Source: an uncultured Paracoccaceae bacterium (GTDB lineage: Bacteria; Pseudomonadota; Alphaproteobacteria; Rhodobacterales; Rhodobacteraceae). Taken from it: a stretch of 64,000 bases of DNA. A program made the translations under genes and the position numbers. Below are positions 1 through 8,924 of the stretch, one piece after another (positions within the stretch are counted from its first letter, which is position 1; each line of letters opens with the position of its first letter). The stretch spans positions 62,001-126,000 of the forward strand of contig CANNFU010000010.1 of NCBI GenBank assembly GCA_947503965.1, given 5' to 3'. Under the pieces are notes generated by a model. The model saw only the letters and a program-made list of their open reading frames with translations, was not told where the DNA came from and did no database searches.

Positions 1-1
1 C

Positions 2-436
2 CCGCCCAAAGCTGAGCTCTGGTATCGCTATGAGCAGATTTCCGACTGGTGGATGCTTGCGCACAGCTTTTACTGGTGGATGCGCCGCGAGCACGGCGAG
101 GTGGTCGACCCCTTCCTTGGCGCGCTCAACGTCCAGATCATTGGGCGAAGCTGGACGGACCCCGAGTGGCGGGCTGCTCTTTTATCAGCGCCGCGGGAAA
201 CGCTCGAGGCCGAGATGGGCGGTACATTTCATCCTGACCTACATGTTCGCGCGATCGAAGAGACAAACGCACACATTCTGGTGCTGCCCACGGACCCGGC
301 TGATGAGCGTATTGCGGACGGAAGCGAGCACCACGGAAGCCTCTTCGCGATGGCGCATACGTGGTGGCAGTGGCTTGTCTGGCCGCGGCTGATGCATGCC
401 GTGGATGGTTCCGAAATCGAAGGAATGGTCGGATGA
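2..436 (+). CDS. Partial protein with nitrile-hydratase-leader (NHLP)-like region
   Basis: The reading frame is open from the first bases of the window, so the start lies upstream. The visible part is about 144 residues. Its middle (WTDPEWRAALLSAPRETLE, then a stretch ending HILVLP) has the spacing of the nitrile-hydratase alpha/NHLP leader fold, in which an acidic helix with LL..P precedes a beta strand ending in LVLP. It is flanked by Trp/His-rich segments, and no Gly-Gly cleavage motif or Cys/Ser/Thr-rich core is visible. The stop overlaps the next start (ATGA). The family match is by eye only; it could instead be a nitrile-hydratase-related structural protein. Confidence 0.5.
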   Translation, partial: PPKAELWYRYEQISDWWMLAHSFYWWMRREHGEVVDPFLGALNVQIIGRSWTDPEWRAALLSAPRETLEAEMGGTFHPDLHVRAIEETNAHILVLPTDPADERIADGSEHHGSLFAMAHTWWQWLVWPRLMHAVDGSEIEGMVG

Positions 437-1428
437 GTTCTGGTATAATCACTGCGCGATGGGTGACTGGTTGGCGACGGGCGGCGGGCTGCATGACTGC
501 GGCAGCATTCCTAATAGCCTGCTCGGGCAGCGCTACTGAGGCGGAAACCCCAGTCGAGCCAGTCGCAAATGCCGAGGTGGTCGCTCGTTTCGCACCCGGA
601 ACTTTCCTCGAGAATCTCGAGATCGCACCGAATGGCGACGTGGTCTTCACCAATTACACCGCGATGCGCCTCGAGATCTGGCGCCCGGGTGACGGCTTGC
701 AGACGCCGATTGATCTCGGAGCGCATGCGATGAATGTCGTCGCTCGGGACAGCGATTTCGTTGTGCTCGCGCATCGCGGGTCGATGGCGGCACCTACCGC
801 AGATGGTCTTGGCAACGTGGTTATGACCGTCGCATATGATGGCGAGATCCGCGAAACCATCGAACTGCCACAAACCGCAGCCCTTAATGGCATGGCCCTA
901 TTGTCCCAGACTGTTGCCCTTCTGGGTGACTCTGCAACGGGTCGGGTGTGGCGAGTCAATCTCGTATCTGGCGATGCTTCAGTTTGGTTCGAGGACCCGA
1001 GCCTGGCACCAGAAGATCCGGCGGGTTTCGGGCTCAATGGCATTCAGATCCATAACGGTGCTCTTTACCTTGCGAATTCCGCCGATGCATCACTCAGCCG
1101 GATCGGTATAGGCGCGGATAACGCTCCTTCGGGCGATCTAGAAAGTGTCACAAGTTTGCCCGGCATTGACGATTTCAAATATGCTGCCGACGGAAGGTTG
1201 TTCTTCGCGCCGCATACCGATGTGGTACTGGTCCGCGCGCGCGATGGCAGCGTGGAGCGAGTGCTCGATGAACATGTCGATGGGGCAACGGCGGTCGAAC
1301 TTACGCCGGGCGGCACTACTCTTTATGCATTGGGGACGGGCGGCGTGTTCATAGGCGGCACTGGAGCGGCCACGCTGGTGCGTTTGCCGCTCACCGCGAT
1401 TGAGACTGACAAGGAGACGGGACAATGA
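433..1428 (+). CDS. SMP-30/gluconolactonase-like beta-propeller lipoprotein
   Basis: 331 residues. The start at 433 is chosen because it overlaps the upstream stop (ATGA) and places a lipobox LIAC at residues 27-30, so Cys30 would be lipidated after signal peptidase II cleavage. The mature protein has repeated strand patterns such as GLNGIQIHNGALYLANSAD and FKYAADGRLFFAP, typical of the six-bladed SMP-30/strictosidine-synthase propellers. It probably sits on the periplasmic face of a membrane. Substrate unknown. It shares an operon with two NAD(P)-binding proteins downstream. Confidence 0.6.
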   Translation: MSSGIITARWVTGWRRAAGCMTAAAFLIACSGSATEAETPVEPVANAEVVARFAPGTFLENLEIAPNGDVVFTNYTAMRLEIWRPGDGLQTPIDLGAHAMNVVARDSDFVVLAHRGSMAAPTADGLGNVVMTVAYDGEIRETIELPQTAALNGMALLSQTVALLGDSATGRVWRVNLVSGDASVWFEDPSLAPEDPAGFGLNGIQIHNGALYLANSADASLSRIGIGADNAPSGDLESVTSLPGIDDFKYAADGRLFFAPHTDVVLVRARDGSVERVLDEHVDGATAVELTPGGTTLYALGTGGVFIGGTGAATLVRLPLTAIETDKETGQ

Positions 1429-2294
1429 TTGTCGTAACTGGAGCCACTGGAGGCAATGGATCGGAGATTGTCCGCCTTCTGCACGAGCGCGGAGCATCGG
1501 TTCGGGGTATGGTTCGTGACCCCGAACGGGCTCGCGGTCGGTTACCTGCCGCTGTCGAATTGGTTCAGGGAGACTTTGACGCACCAGAGACGCTCGCACC
1601 AGCCATGCGCGGCGCGCAGACGCTTATGCTCATTTCTTCGGCCGATCCGTCCCTGCCGGACCGGGAGCTGGCGGCGGTTCAGGCCGCAAAGCATGCAGGC
1701 ATCGAACGGATTGTAAAATTTTCTGTCATCGCCGCCGACCACGAACCGACTTTCGGTTTTGGCCACTGGCACAGGCCGGTCGAGGAGGCAATCCGCGCGT
1801 CTGGTCTGGCCTGGACGTTCTTGCGACCGAACGTGTTCATGCAGAATCTCTTCTGGTTTACTGACCCGATTAAGTCGGACGGCGTATTCGGCCTACCAGT
1901 GGGCGACGCGAATGTCAGCGTTATCGACACGCGCGATATCGCCGCCTGTGCGGCGGCCGTGTTGTCCGAAGACGGCCATGACGGTCAGGCCTATCTCTTG
2001 ACTGGCCCGGAGGCCCTGTCGTTCCAGCAGCAAGCCGACGTTTTATCTGACGTTCTAGGTCGCTCGATACACCATGAGGATATTACGCCTCAAGAGCACA
2101 AGCGGCGACTGCTCTCCTTTGGACAGAGCGAAGCCTATGCCGACGCCGAGCTCGAACTCGACGCCGAGCTGAAGGCGGGAGAACTGGGCACAGTCAGCGA
2201 CAGTGTGAAACGTTTGACCGGTCGTCCTGCACGATCATTCAGAGACTTCGCCGGGGATTTCGCGCAAGAATTCCAAACGGAGGTAGCATCATGA
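1425..2294 (+). CDS. NmrA-like/atypical SDR NAD(P)-binding protein
   Basis: 289 residues, cytosolic. The N-terminus carries the atypical-SDR nucleotide motif GATGGNG at residues 6-12, after a beta strand. FSVIAADHEP and LRPNVFMQN are typical of NmrA/NAD(P)H:quinone-oxidoreductase-2-like proteins, which sense or reduce through NAD(P)H. No classical YxxxK pair is apparent. The start overlaps the lipoprotein stop by 4 nt, and its stop overlaps the next gene, so the genes are translationally coupled. Confidence 0.75.
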   Translation: MIVVTGATGGNGSEIVRLLHERGASVRGMVRDPERARGRLPAAVELVQGDFDAPETLAPAMRGAQTLMLISSADPSLPDRELAAVQAAKHAGIERIVKFSVIAADHEPTFGFGHWHRPVEEAIRASGLAWTFLRPNVFMQNLFWFTDPIKSDGVFGLPVGDANVSVIDTRDIAACAAAVLSEDGHDGQAYLLTGPEALSFQQQADVLSDVLGRSIHHEDITPQEHKRRLLSFGQSEAYADAELELDAELKAGELGTVSDSVKRLTGRPARSFRDFAGDFAQEFQTEVAS

Positions 2295-2902
2295 AGATTG
2301 CAGTTTTGGGCGCTGGCGGCGTCGGACGAGGCATTGGCGGCATACTTGCCGCAGCCGGACACGAGGTCGTCTATGGCGTGCGTGCACCGAAGAATGGCGA
2401 GATGTCGTTCGCTGATGCCGTATCGGATGCAGCTGTCGTACTTCTTGCGGTCCCGTACTCCGCAGCCGAGCCGGTCATCGCGGCGGCGGGCGATCTGACC
2501 GGCAAGGTTCTCATCGATGCAACCAACGCCGTCGACATGGGCGACGAGGGTCCGCGCATTGCTTTGAAGCCGGGACAGTCTGCAGGTGAGAATATCGCTA
2601 CCTGGGCTGAGGCAGCCGATGTCTATAAGAGCTTCAATCAGGTGGGCGTCGAGGTGCTGGCCGAGCCAGACTCCTTCGGCGGAGCCAAGCCCTTCATGCT
2701 CATTGCCGGCCCTGATGGCGAAAGCCGCAGCATCGCCGAGCAGGTCATCAGTGATGCTGGCTTCGATCCACAATACCTCGGCTCCATACGGCAATCCCAC
2801 CTGCTTGAGGCCTTCGCGATGATCTGGATCAACCTTGCAGGGACTGGCCGGACTGGACGTGACTGGGCACTAGTCCGGCATCACATGGAAACGGACCAAT
2901 GA
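2291..2902 (+). CDS. F420/NADP-oxidoreductase-like Rossmann protein
   Basis: 203 residues. The N-terminal strand is followed by GAGGVG at residues 7-12 (GxGxxG), then AVPYSAAEPVI and KVLIDATNAV, the layout of the NADP-dependent F420 reductase / 6-phosphogluconate-dehydrogenase-like NAD-binding family. In proteobacteria such proteins are usually annotated only as NAD(P)-binding reductases. It is coupled by ATGA overlaps on both sides. The substrate cannot be told from sequence. Confidence 0.75.
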   Translation: MKIAVLGAGGVGRGIGGILAAAGHEVVYGVRAPKNGEMSFADAVSDAAVVLLAVPYSAAEPVIAAAGDLTGKVLIDATNAVDMGDEGPRIALKPGQSAGENIATWAEAADVYKSFNQVGVEVLAEPDSFGGAKPFMLIAGPDGESRSIAEQVISDAGFDPQYLGSIRQSHLLEAFAMIWINLAGTGRTGRDWALVRHHMETDQ

Positions 2903-3330
2903 GCGGCAGTGAGCAATCAAATGTTGAGAAGGTCCGGCATTTCTTCGAACTGCAATATGCTGGCAGAGCGGATGAAGGGTTCCGGCTTTACGGTCACGAC
3001 GACTTTCGCTTCGTTACGGGCTCTGCTGGGAACGATGAGTTGCGCGCCGCAATCCCCTGGGCCGGATACGTCCATGAAGGTGAAGAAGGTTACGCCGAAC
3101 TATACAGCAAGCTCTTCGGTGAGTTCGAGGTCGAGGAATTCACGCCGCATTCCTTCGCCGAAGCGGGAGAGCGGGTCTACGTCGAAGGGCATTTCCTGTT
3201 CCGTCATAAGAAAACGGGCAAGCTTGCCGACAGCGATTGGTGCGCCCGCTTCGATATGAAGGGTGGGCGGATTGCGGGCGGTCAGTTCTTCGAGAACACC
3301 TTCGCTGTAGCTGCAGCGCGGACCCCGTAG
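2899..3330 (+). CDS. NTF2-like (SnoaL/KSI fold) protein
   Basis: 143 residues, no signal peptide. It begins with a helix (VEKVRHFFELQYAGRADEGF) followed by alternating strands and ends GGRIAGGQFFENT, the usual NTF2-like cone fold (nuclear transport factor 2, ketosteroid isomerase, SnoaL). It may be a small isomerase, hydrolase or ligand-binding protein. It overlaps the upstream reductase by ATGA, and the MFS gene starts one base after its stop. Confidence 0.7.
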   Translation: MSGSEQSNVEKVRHFFELQYAGRADEGFRLYGHDDFRFVTGSAGNDELRAAIPWAGYVHEGEEGYAELYSKLFGEFEVEEFTPHSFAEAGERVYVEGHFLFRHKKTGKLADSDWCARFDMKGGRIAGGQFFENTFAVAAARTP

Positions 3331-3331
3331 A

Positions 3332-5086
3332 ATGCCTGGCGAAGCCGATCAAGCAAGTGCGGACGAAGCGTCGCCGGTCGGCACCGGGTCTCATACACCG
3401 ACCGAATTAGAGCCTACGGAACGCGAGACGGGTTCAGCGCTCGCTCCGCTGCGCAACCGCCTCTTTTTGGCCCTCTTCATCGCCACCACGGTCTCGAATT
3501 TTGGAACCTGGGTTCAAGATGTCGGGCGCGCCTGGCTCATGACCGAACTTACGCCGAGTGCCACTCTTGTCGCACTCGTGCAATCTGCTGCGATGGCAGC
3601 AATGGCGCTCCTGGTTTTGCCCGCCGGAGTGATGGCGGACCTCTATGACCGGCGGCGGCTCCTGCTCGGCGCTCAGATCGCGATGCTGCTGGTCACGGTC
3701 GTGCTCGGCCTGGTGACGATATCGGGCGCGATGACGCCGACCCTTCTCTTGGGGCTGACCTTCGCGCTAGCGGCTGCTGCCGCATTTTCGCTGCCCACCT
3801 TTCAAGCCATGATTGCTGACATTGTCGGCGAGGATGATTTAACGCAGGCGCTCGTTCTCAACGGCATCTCCTTCAACCTCGCCCGCGCCGTTGGTCCAGC
3901 GCTCGGCGGCGTCCTGGTCGCTGCGATAGGTCCGGGCGCGGTTTTCCTGCTCAACGCGGTAAGCTTCGCTGGTGTCGTTGGCGTACTCTTCTTTGCGAAA
4001 GCTGCGAGCGCGCAAGCTGCTCTGGGAGAACTCCAGATCGGACGCGAACGGGCTTTGGCGGCGCTGCGTGCCGGCCTGCGCTATGCCCGCAACGCACCCA
4101 GCCTGCGCAGCCTGCTCGTGCGTACAGCCCTCTTTTCCGTTCCGGCGAGCGCGCTTTGGGCGCTTTTGCCACTGGTCGCCCGGCGCGACCCGCAAGCTGG
4201 GCCTGAAGTGTATGGTTTGCTTCTGGCCGCTGTCGGGATCGGCTCGCTCATCGCTGGTGTTACGCTGGCGGCCATGCGTAAGCGGGCCGATGATGCGCAT
4301 CTGGTCGGGATGGCTGGCGTATTCCTCGGCGCTGCGATTGGCCTCCTCGCACTCGCGCCTGCTTTAGCGGTTCCCGCCATGATCTTGGCTGGAATGGGCT
4401 GGATGATCTGCATGGCGCTGCTAACGGCGGGGGTGCAGGTCGCGGTTCCTGGTTGGATCAGAGGCCGCGCGACCTCTTTGTTCATGATGGTTTTCGCTGT
4501 CGGTATGGGCGCGGGAAGCCTGCTCTGGGGCGCGTTGGCCGATACAATCGACCTCACCGCAGCTCTTGTCTCAGCCGGCGTTTTGCAGCTTGTCGGAACC
4601 GCCGTAACGTTTGCGTGGCCCATGCCGAAAGCCAAAGCGCCGTCAAGCACGACCCGAGCCGCCGTTTGGCCAGAACCCAACATCAATGCCGACATCGACC
4701 CTACTGACGGCCCGATCCTAGTGACAGTGCGATATGCTGTTCGGCAAGGCATGGAGGACCGATTCCACGAAATTATATGCCGCATCGCAAGCACGCGCCG
4801 TGCCAGCGGGACAGTGACTTGGGACTTGTTCGAACACGGCGGTGAGCCAAGGCGCTTCATGGAAGTGAACCTGGTGGCAACATGGGACGACCACCTGCGA
4901 CAACGCAACCGTCAGTCAGCCGAAGCGGTTGAGTTGGAGCAAATGCTTCGTGCGACCCTGCAAGAGGAGAGCGAACCGCGTGTGGCTCACTGGATTGGCG
5001 CAGGGCGGAAGAAGGCTCGACAGACGGCACCACGACCCACCGAATTACCACAAACTCTTATCGGCCCTACCACGATGGATGTCTGA
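3332..5086 (+). CDS. MFS exporter with C-terminal ABM-like domain
   Basis: 584 residues. An acidic N-terminal tail of about 40 residues precedes 10-12 hydrophobic segments (roughly residues 42-440) of the DHA3/EntS-like exporter type, including VSNFGTWVQDVGRAWLM and DLYDRRRLLLGAQ, a motif-A-like loop. The last ~120 residues (from about LVTVRYAVRQGMEDRF) form a soluble ferredoxin-like domain resembling antibiotic-biosynthesis monooxygenase, a known tail of this MFS subfamily. It probably exports a small organic compound from the inner membrane. Confidence 0.85.
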   Translation: MPGEADQASADEASPVGTGSHTPTELEPTERETGSALAPLRNRLFLALFIATTVSNFGTWVQDVGRAWLMTELTPSATLVALVQSAAMAAMALLVLPAGVMADLYDRRRLLLGAQIAMLLVTVVLGLVTISGAMTPTLLLGLTFALAAAAAFSLPTFQAMIADIVGEDDLTQALVLNGISFNLARAVGPALGGVLVAAIGPGAVFLLNAVSFAGVVGVLFFAKAASAQAALGELQIGRERALAALRAGLRYARNAPSLRSLLVRTALFSVPASALWALLPLVARRDPQAGPEVYGLLLAAVGIGSLIAGVTLAAMRKRADDAHLVGMAGVFLGAAIGLLALAPALAVPAMILAGMGWMICMALLTAGVQVAVPGWIRGRATSLFMMVFAVGMGAGSLLWGALADTIDLTAALVSAGVLQLVGTAVTFAWPMPKAKAPSSTTRAAVWPEPNINADIDPTDGPILVTVRYAVRQGMEDRFHEIICRIASTRRASGTVTWDLFEHGGEPRRFMEVNLVATWDDHLRQRNRQSAEAVELEQMLRATLQEESEPRVAHWIGAGRKKARQTAPRPTELPQTLIGPTTMDV

Positions 5087-5132
5087 TGCATCGCGTGCGG
5101 CCCCCCGAAACATTTTCGAAAGGACGTAGACC

Positions 5133-6044
5133 ATGAACACCTTGCCATTCGTAGCCCGCTTCGTCGGAACAGTCACATTGATCATGACGCTGGCCATCCC
5201 CGCATGGGCGTATGAGATCGAGAGGTTTCACGAGCCGGGACCCGGCAGCGTGAATACATGGATACTCGAAGGCGAGGACGGCGTTGTTTTGATCGATGGC
5301 CAGCGAACCATTCAAGCCGGTCAGGACTTGGCGGCGCGCATCGAAGCGACAGGCAAGCCGCTTCTCGCCATCCTCATCACACATCCGCATCCAGACCATG
5401 TCGGAGGGATCCCATCTATACTGCAAGCCTTTCCCGACACCCCAGTCGTTGCGCTCCAAGCCACCGCCGATGAGATGCAAAGCGATAGCCTTGGGATGTT
5501 TGCCTTCGCGCGCCGCGTGAATGGCGACGCTTATCCAACGCAGCTTGCCGCAGTCACGCGGGTTGTGGTCGATGGGGAAGTTCTACGCTTTGGAGATATT
5601 GCGCTCACGGTTGACGATATCGGAGCGGGCGAGTCCATCGCCATGACGCTCTTCTACGATCAGCAGAACGGCGCAGTCTTCGTGGGTGACTTAACGGATA
5701 ATGACAAGAAAGGCTTTCTGCTCGAGCAACGCACAACTCAGTGGCTCGGCCAACTGGATTACGTCACCCAGAAATATGGGCGCGATCAAACAACTGCGTA
5801 CCCGGGTCACGGCGCCCAAGCGCCTCTTTCCAAACTGGCGGAAGAACAGGCTGTATGGATCACGGATATGCATGGCCTCGTTCGCGTTCGTATCGAAGAT
5901 GGTGTATTTACGGATGAAGAAGCGACCGAAGTCGCCGAGGAGTTCGAACTGCTACATCCCGGTCAGGAGCCTGTTGCGCCGATTGCTGATTTCATGCGTC
6001 TCAATGCAAAGGCTGTGGCGAAAGAATTGCTGCGAGAAAAGTAG
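5133..6044 (+). CDS. Exported metallo-beta-lactamase-fold hydrolase
   Basis: 303 residues. The signal peptide is residues 1-26, with cleavage after IPAWA. The metal motif HPHPDH (HxHxDH) is at residues 84-89, followed by a later acidic FVGDLTDN segment and TAYPGHG with the last metal-binding His. This is the order expected for a dinuclear zinc MBL hydrolase in the periplasm. Substrate unknown. It is 46 bp after the MFS stop, with an RBS-like GAAAGGA, and is likely the last gene of the operon. Confidence 0.85.
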   Translation: MNTLPFVARFVGTVTLIMTLAIPAWAYEIERFHEPGPGSVNTWILEGEDGVVLIDGQRTIQAGQDLAARIEATGKPLLAILITHPHPDHVGGIPSILQAFPDTPVVALQATADEMQSDSLGMFAFARRVNGDAYPTQLAAVTRVVVDGEVLRFGDIALTVDDIGAGESIAMTLFYDQQNGAVFVGDLTDNDKKGFLLEQRTTQWLGQLDYVTQKYGRDQTTAYPGHGAQAPLSKLAEEQAVWITDMHGLVRVRIEDGVFTDEEATEVAEEFELLHPGQEPVAPIADFMRLNAKAVAKELLREK

Positions 6045-6752
6045 CGTTCCGCACAGGCCTTTTGTGTAAATGCCCTGCCAAGATGACAGGCAAACAGATG
6101 GGCAAATTTGGAAGGCAAACAATTGAAGCTGACCTAACGCATGGTCCAAGCCATCAGCCCATCTCGCAAGGCTCGGCTGTGTAACAACTTCGATGCTTCA
6201 CCGTTTGACATTGAAATCGGTTATCAAATTGGCGGGCCCTATCTAAGCCGTGAGTGACAGCGCGCGCGGCTGCAATCCATGGACGTGCAGTCAATTCAAG
6301 CAGGCACATGAATATCGCAACCTCAAAGATGCCCCTGCATCCCCGCTATGCTTAGCCGAGAAACAAACGGCGACGCGTCCAGGATTCCCCCGGGTTAAAC
6401 CTTCGGCAATCGCTGTTGGTGCATCAGAGTCGGCAAATTGGCCGATACTAGTGTTGATCAATGGTTGCTATCCCAAGCTGATCGCAAAAAAGGCAACTAT
6501 CAAACATGACCTTGACGTCTGCCGCGGCCACACTAGCCCCTCATTGCTCAGGTCTGCGTAGAAAATCGCCGACACAAATTAGACCGAACTACTCTTGTAC
6601 GTTTCTTGGCATGGCTGTGCGCACCAGCAGAGGTTGCCGATCAATCTCAAGGCATCATCCGTTGGGGCTCTGCTGTAGGTGCCGTTTCCTACGAGCTGAA
6701 CGGCCAGCGTGGTTGGCTGAAGTTGCAATCTTCAGCCAAGTCAGTGATTGCC
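6045..6752. other. 708-bp stretch without a convincing gene
   Basis: Short open frames here have no recognisable domain or ribosome site, and composition varies along the stretch. It separates the convergent + strand operon (ending with the MBL hydrolase) from the - strand dehydrogenase operon, so terminators are expected, but no clear GC-hairpin with a T-run was found. It may be decayed coding DNA; nothing identifiable was seen. Confidence 0.5.
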
Positions 6753-7721
6753 CTAACCCATCAGATCCTTTGCCGCAGAGACGATGCGGTCCTCGCTTGG
6801 CAGATATTCTCTTTCCAGTTCCCGCGCGAAAGGTGTTGGGATGTTTGGGGGTGCCAGACGCCTGATGGGCGCTTTCAGATCCCCGAACGCCTGTTCGGCC
6901 AAAAGGGCCGCCACGTCGTTGGACGAACTGCCACGCCCGATGGCTTCCGACAGGACCAGCGCGCGCCCGGTTTTCCGGGCCGACGTCAAGATCGTTGCCT
7001 CATCCAGAGGAGAGATCGTGCGCAGGTCGACCACCTCGGCCGAGATGCCATCTTCCGCCAGCACCTTGGCCGCAGCAAGCGCCCGCTTCGTCATGAGTGC
7101 GGAGGCATAGATGCTCAGATCCGTCCCCTCCCGTGCAATGCTGGCCTTGCCCAATGACAAGGGCGTGTCGTCGTCCACCTCCGCCTTGCCCGCGTGATAG
7201 AGCGCCATATGCTCCAGAAACAGCACCGGATTGTCGTCGCGGATCGCCGCGCGCATCAGAGCATAGGCATCGTCCGGATTGGACGGGGCGACGATCTTGA
7301 CCCCCGGCATGTTCATCAGCCAGCTGTGGTGGTCGTAGGCATGCCCATGAAACGGCCCGACGCCGAACTTGGCGCGCACCACCAGCGGCACCCGCTGCGT
7401 GCCGCCGGAATAGTAGTGCATGGCCCCGGCATCCAGAAACTGCTGCATGACCAGCGCCAGGAACTCCAGGAACATCAGATCGACCACGGGCCGTTTGCCG
7501 TACATCGCCGCCCCGACGCCAACGCCGACAAAGGTGCCTTCGGAAATCGGCGTGTCGATCACCCGGCCTTCGGCTCCAAACTCCTCGAAGAGACCGGCAT
7601 TGGACCTGAGAGGCCCGCCAAAGCGGCCGATATCCTCGCCCATGACGAAGACATCTCGGTCGGCGCGCATTTCGTCGGCAATGGCGGCTACCGTGGCCTG
7701 TTGAAATGTCATCCGTGTCAT
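6753..7721 (-). CDS. 2-oxoacid dehydrogenase E1 component, beta subunit
   Basis: 322 residues. Contains GEDIGRFGG, RVIDTPISEGTFVGVGVGAA and a C-terminal transketolase domain (VVDLRTISPLDEATI). These are the hallmarks of the E1-beta subunit of acetoin, pyruvate or branched-chain 2-oxoacid dehydrogenases. With E1-alpha it would decarboxylate a 2-oxoacid or cleave an acetoin-like diketone using ThDP. Its start overlaps the alpha stop by 4 nt. It is the last gene of the - strand operon. Confidence 0.92.
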   Translation of the reverse strand: MTRMTFQQATVAAIADEMRADRDVFVMGEDIGRFGGPLRSNAGLFEEFGAEGRVIDTPISEGTFVGVGVGAAMYGKRPVVDLMFLEFLALVMQQFLDAGAMHYYSGGTQRVPLVVRAKFGVGPFHGHAYDHHSWLMNMPGVKIVAPSNPDDAYALMRAAIRDDNPVLFLEHMALYHAGKAEVDDDTPLSLGKASIAREGTDLSIYASALMTKRALAAAKVLAEDGISAEVVDLRTISPLDEATILTSARKTGRALVLSEAIGRGSSSNDVAALLAEQAFGDLKAPIRRLAPPNIPTPFARELEREYLPSEDRIVSAAKDLMG

Positions 7722-8677
7722 GGTCGTGCCTCCGCGTACACATCATCGGGCGCAAGCAGCGCCGCCTCGGGCACCGGATCTTCGAGCGCCATTTTGAAAG
7801 CTGTGTCCACCTCCTCCGTCAGGGCCGCGTCGATGCGGTCAAGGTCTTCTTCGGTCTGGATGCCCTCCGCGATCAGATAGGCGCGGAAGCGCGCGATCGG
7901 TTCCTTGGCACGCCAGCGCTCGATCTCCTCGCGGTCGCGGTAGTCTTCGGCGTCGGAATAGAAATGCCCTGCCACGCGATAGGATTTGCATTCGATGAGC
8001 GATGGACCGTCACCCCGGCGCGCCCGTGCCGTGGCCTCGTCCATGGCATTCTTGACGGCGATCACGTCGTTGCCGTCCACCTCCGCGCTCGGCATCCCGA
8101 AAGAGGCCCCTCGCGCGGTGATCGAGCCCGCAACCCCGGCGGACAATTCGGTTGAAATCGCGATCTGGTTGTTCTGGCATACGAACACCATCGGCAGTCT
8201 CAGTACCGCCGCCATGTTCATCGCCTCGTGACAATCCCCCCGGCTTGACGTGCCGTCGCCGAAGACCCCGAGCGCGATGTCGTCGCGCCCGTCCAGCTTG
8301 GCCGCTAGAGCCGCCCCCGCAGCATAGCCCAAGGGCGGGCCGAGCGAACCGGCATAAAGCCCGATCAGCCCCAGTTCGGGCGGCCCGCAAATGTCGGACC
8401 GATGCCGCCCCTTGTGATAGGCCGTGGATCTCCCGAGGCACCCCGCCATCAGCGTCTTGAGGTCCGCGCCCTTGGCCAGGGCCGCCGAGACAGCGCCCCG
8501 ATAGTGCGGGGCGATCACGTCGCCCTTCTGCAGACCGTGGTAGATGCCCGCGATGGTCGCCTCCTCGCCTTCCAGCCCGTGCCAGTGGCCGTCATGCGCG
8601 CCGATCACGCGATCAAGCGTCCGGGTCTGGACCATCAGGTAATAGAGCTCCTGCGGCGTTTGATTCGATTTTGTCAT
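7718..8677 (-). CDS. 2-oxoacid dehydrogenase E1 component, alpha subunit
   Basis: 319 residues from the ATG at 8677, chosen because GAGGAGGGG lies just upstream; an ATG at 8701 would add eight residues and overlap the lipoyl gene. The thiamine-diphosphate motif runs from GDG at residues 140-142 to NN at 169-170. The segment GEEATIAGIYHGLQKGDVI is typical of AcoA/PdhA-like alpha subunits. It forms a heterotetramer with the beta subunit. Confidence 0.92.
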   Translation of the reverse strand: MTKSNQTPQELYYLMVQTRTLDRVIGAHDGHWHGLEGEEATIAGIYHGLQKGDVIAPHYRGAVSAALAKGADLKTLMAGCLGRSTAYHKGRHRSDICGPPELGLIGLYAGSLGPPLGYAAGAALAAKLDGRDDIALGVFGDGTSSRGDCHEAMNMAAVLRLPMVFVCQNNQIAISTELSAGVAGSITARGASFGMPSAEVDGNDVIAVKNAMDEATARARRGDGPSLIECKSYRVAGHFYSDAEDYRDREEIERWRAKEPIARFRAYLIAEGIQTEEDLDRIDAALTEEVDTAFKMALEDPVPEAALLAPDDVYAEARP

Positions 8678-8687
8678 CTGCCCCTCC

Positions 8688-8924
8688 TCACGACGGTTCA
8701 TAGCGGCCCAGAAGCGCGCCGATGCGCACTTCCTCGTCCGCCGGGATCAGGATTTCGGACAGGGTGCCGGCTTCTTCGGCTTCGATCTCCATGCTTACCT
8801 TGTCGGTCATGATTTCGACCAGAACCGCGCCACTTTCGAAGGCTTCTCCCGGCTGAACCAGCCATTCGACAAGGGTTGCCTCCGTCACTCCCTCGCCCAC
8901 CTCGGGCATCACGATGTCTTTCAC
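8688..8924 (-). CDS. Stand-alone lipoyl (biotinyl-like) carrier domain
   Basis: 78 residues, a single lipoyl domain. Lys42 in the DKVS turn, between two beta hairpins, is the expected lipoylation site, and PEVGEGVTEATLVEWLVQPG is the usual N-terminal strand. There is no subunit-binding domain and no catalytic domain. In most complexes this domain is the N-terminus of E2, but here it is its own gene. The gene overlaps the E2 catalytic gene by 4 nt and ends 10 bp before the E1-alpha ATG, so it presumably serves this complex. Confidence 0.9.
   Translation of the reverse strand: MKDIVMPEVGEGVTEATLVEWLVQPGEAFESGAVLVEIMTDKVSMEIEAEEAGTLSEILIPADEEVRIGALLGRYEPS

Noticed and set aside
6250..6865. Two short + strand frames in the gap before the dehydrogenase operon
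   Set aside because: No ribosome site or domain; the second overlaps the E1-beta gene end.
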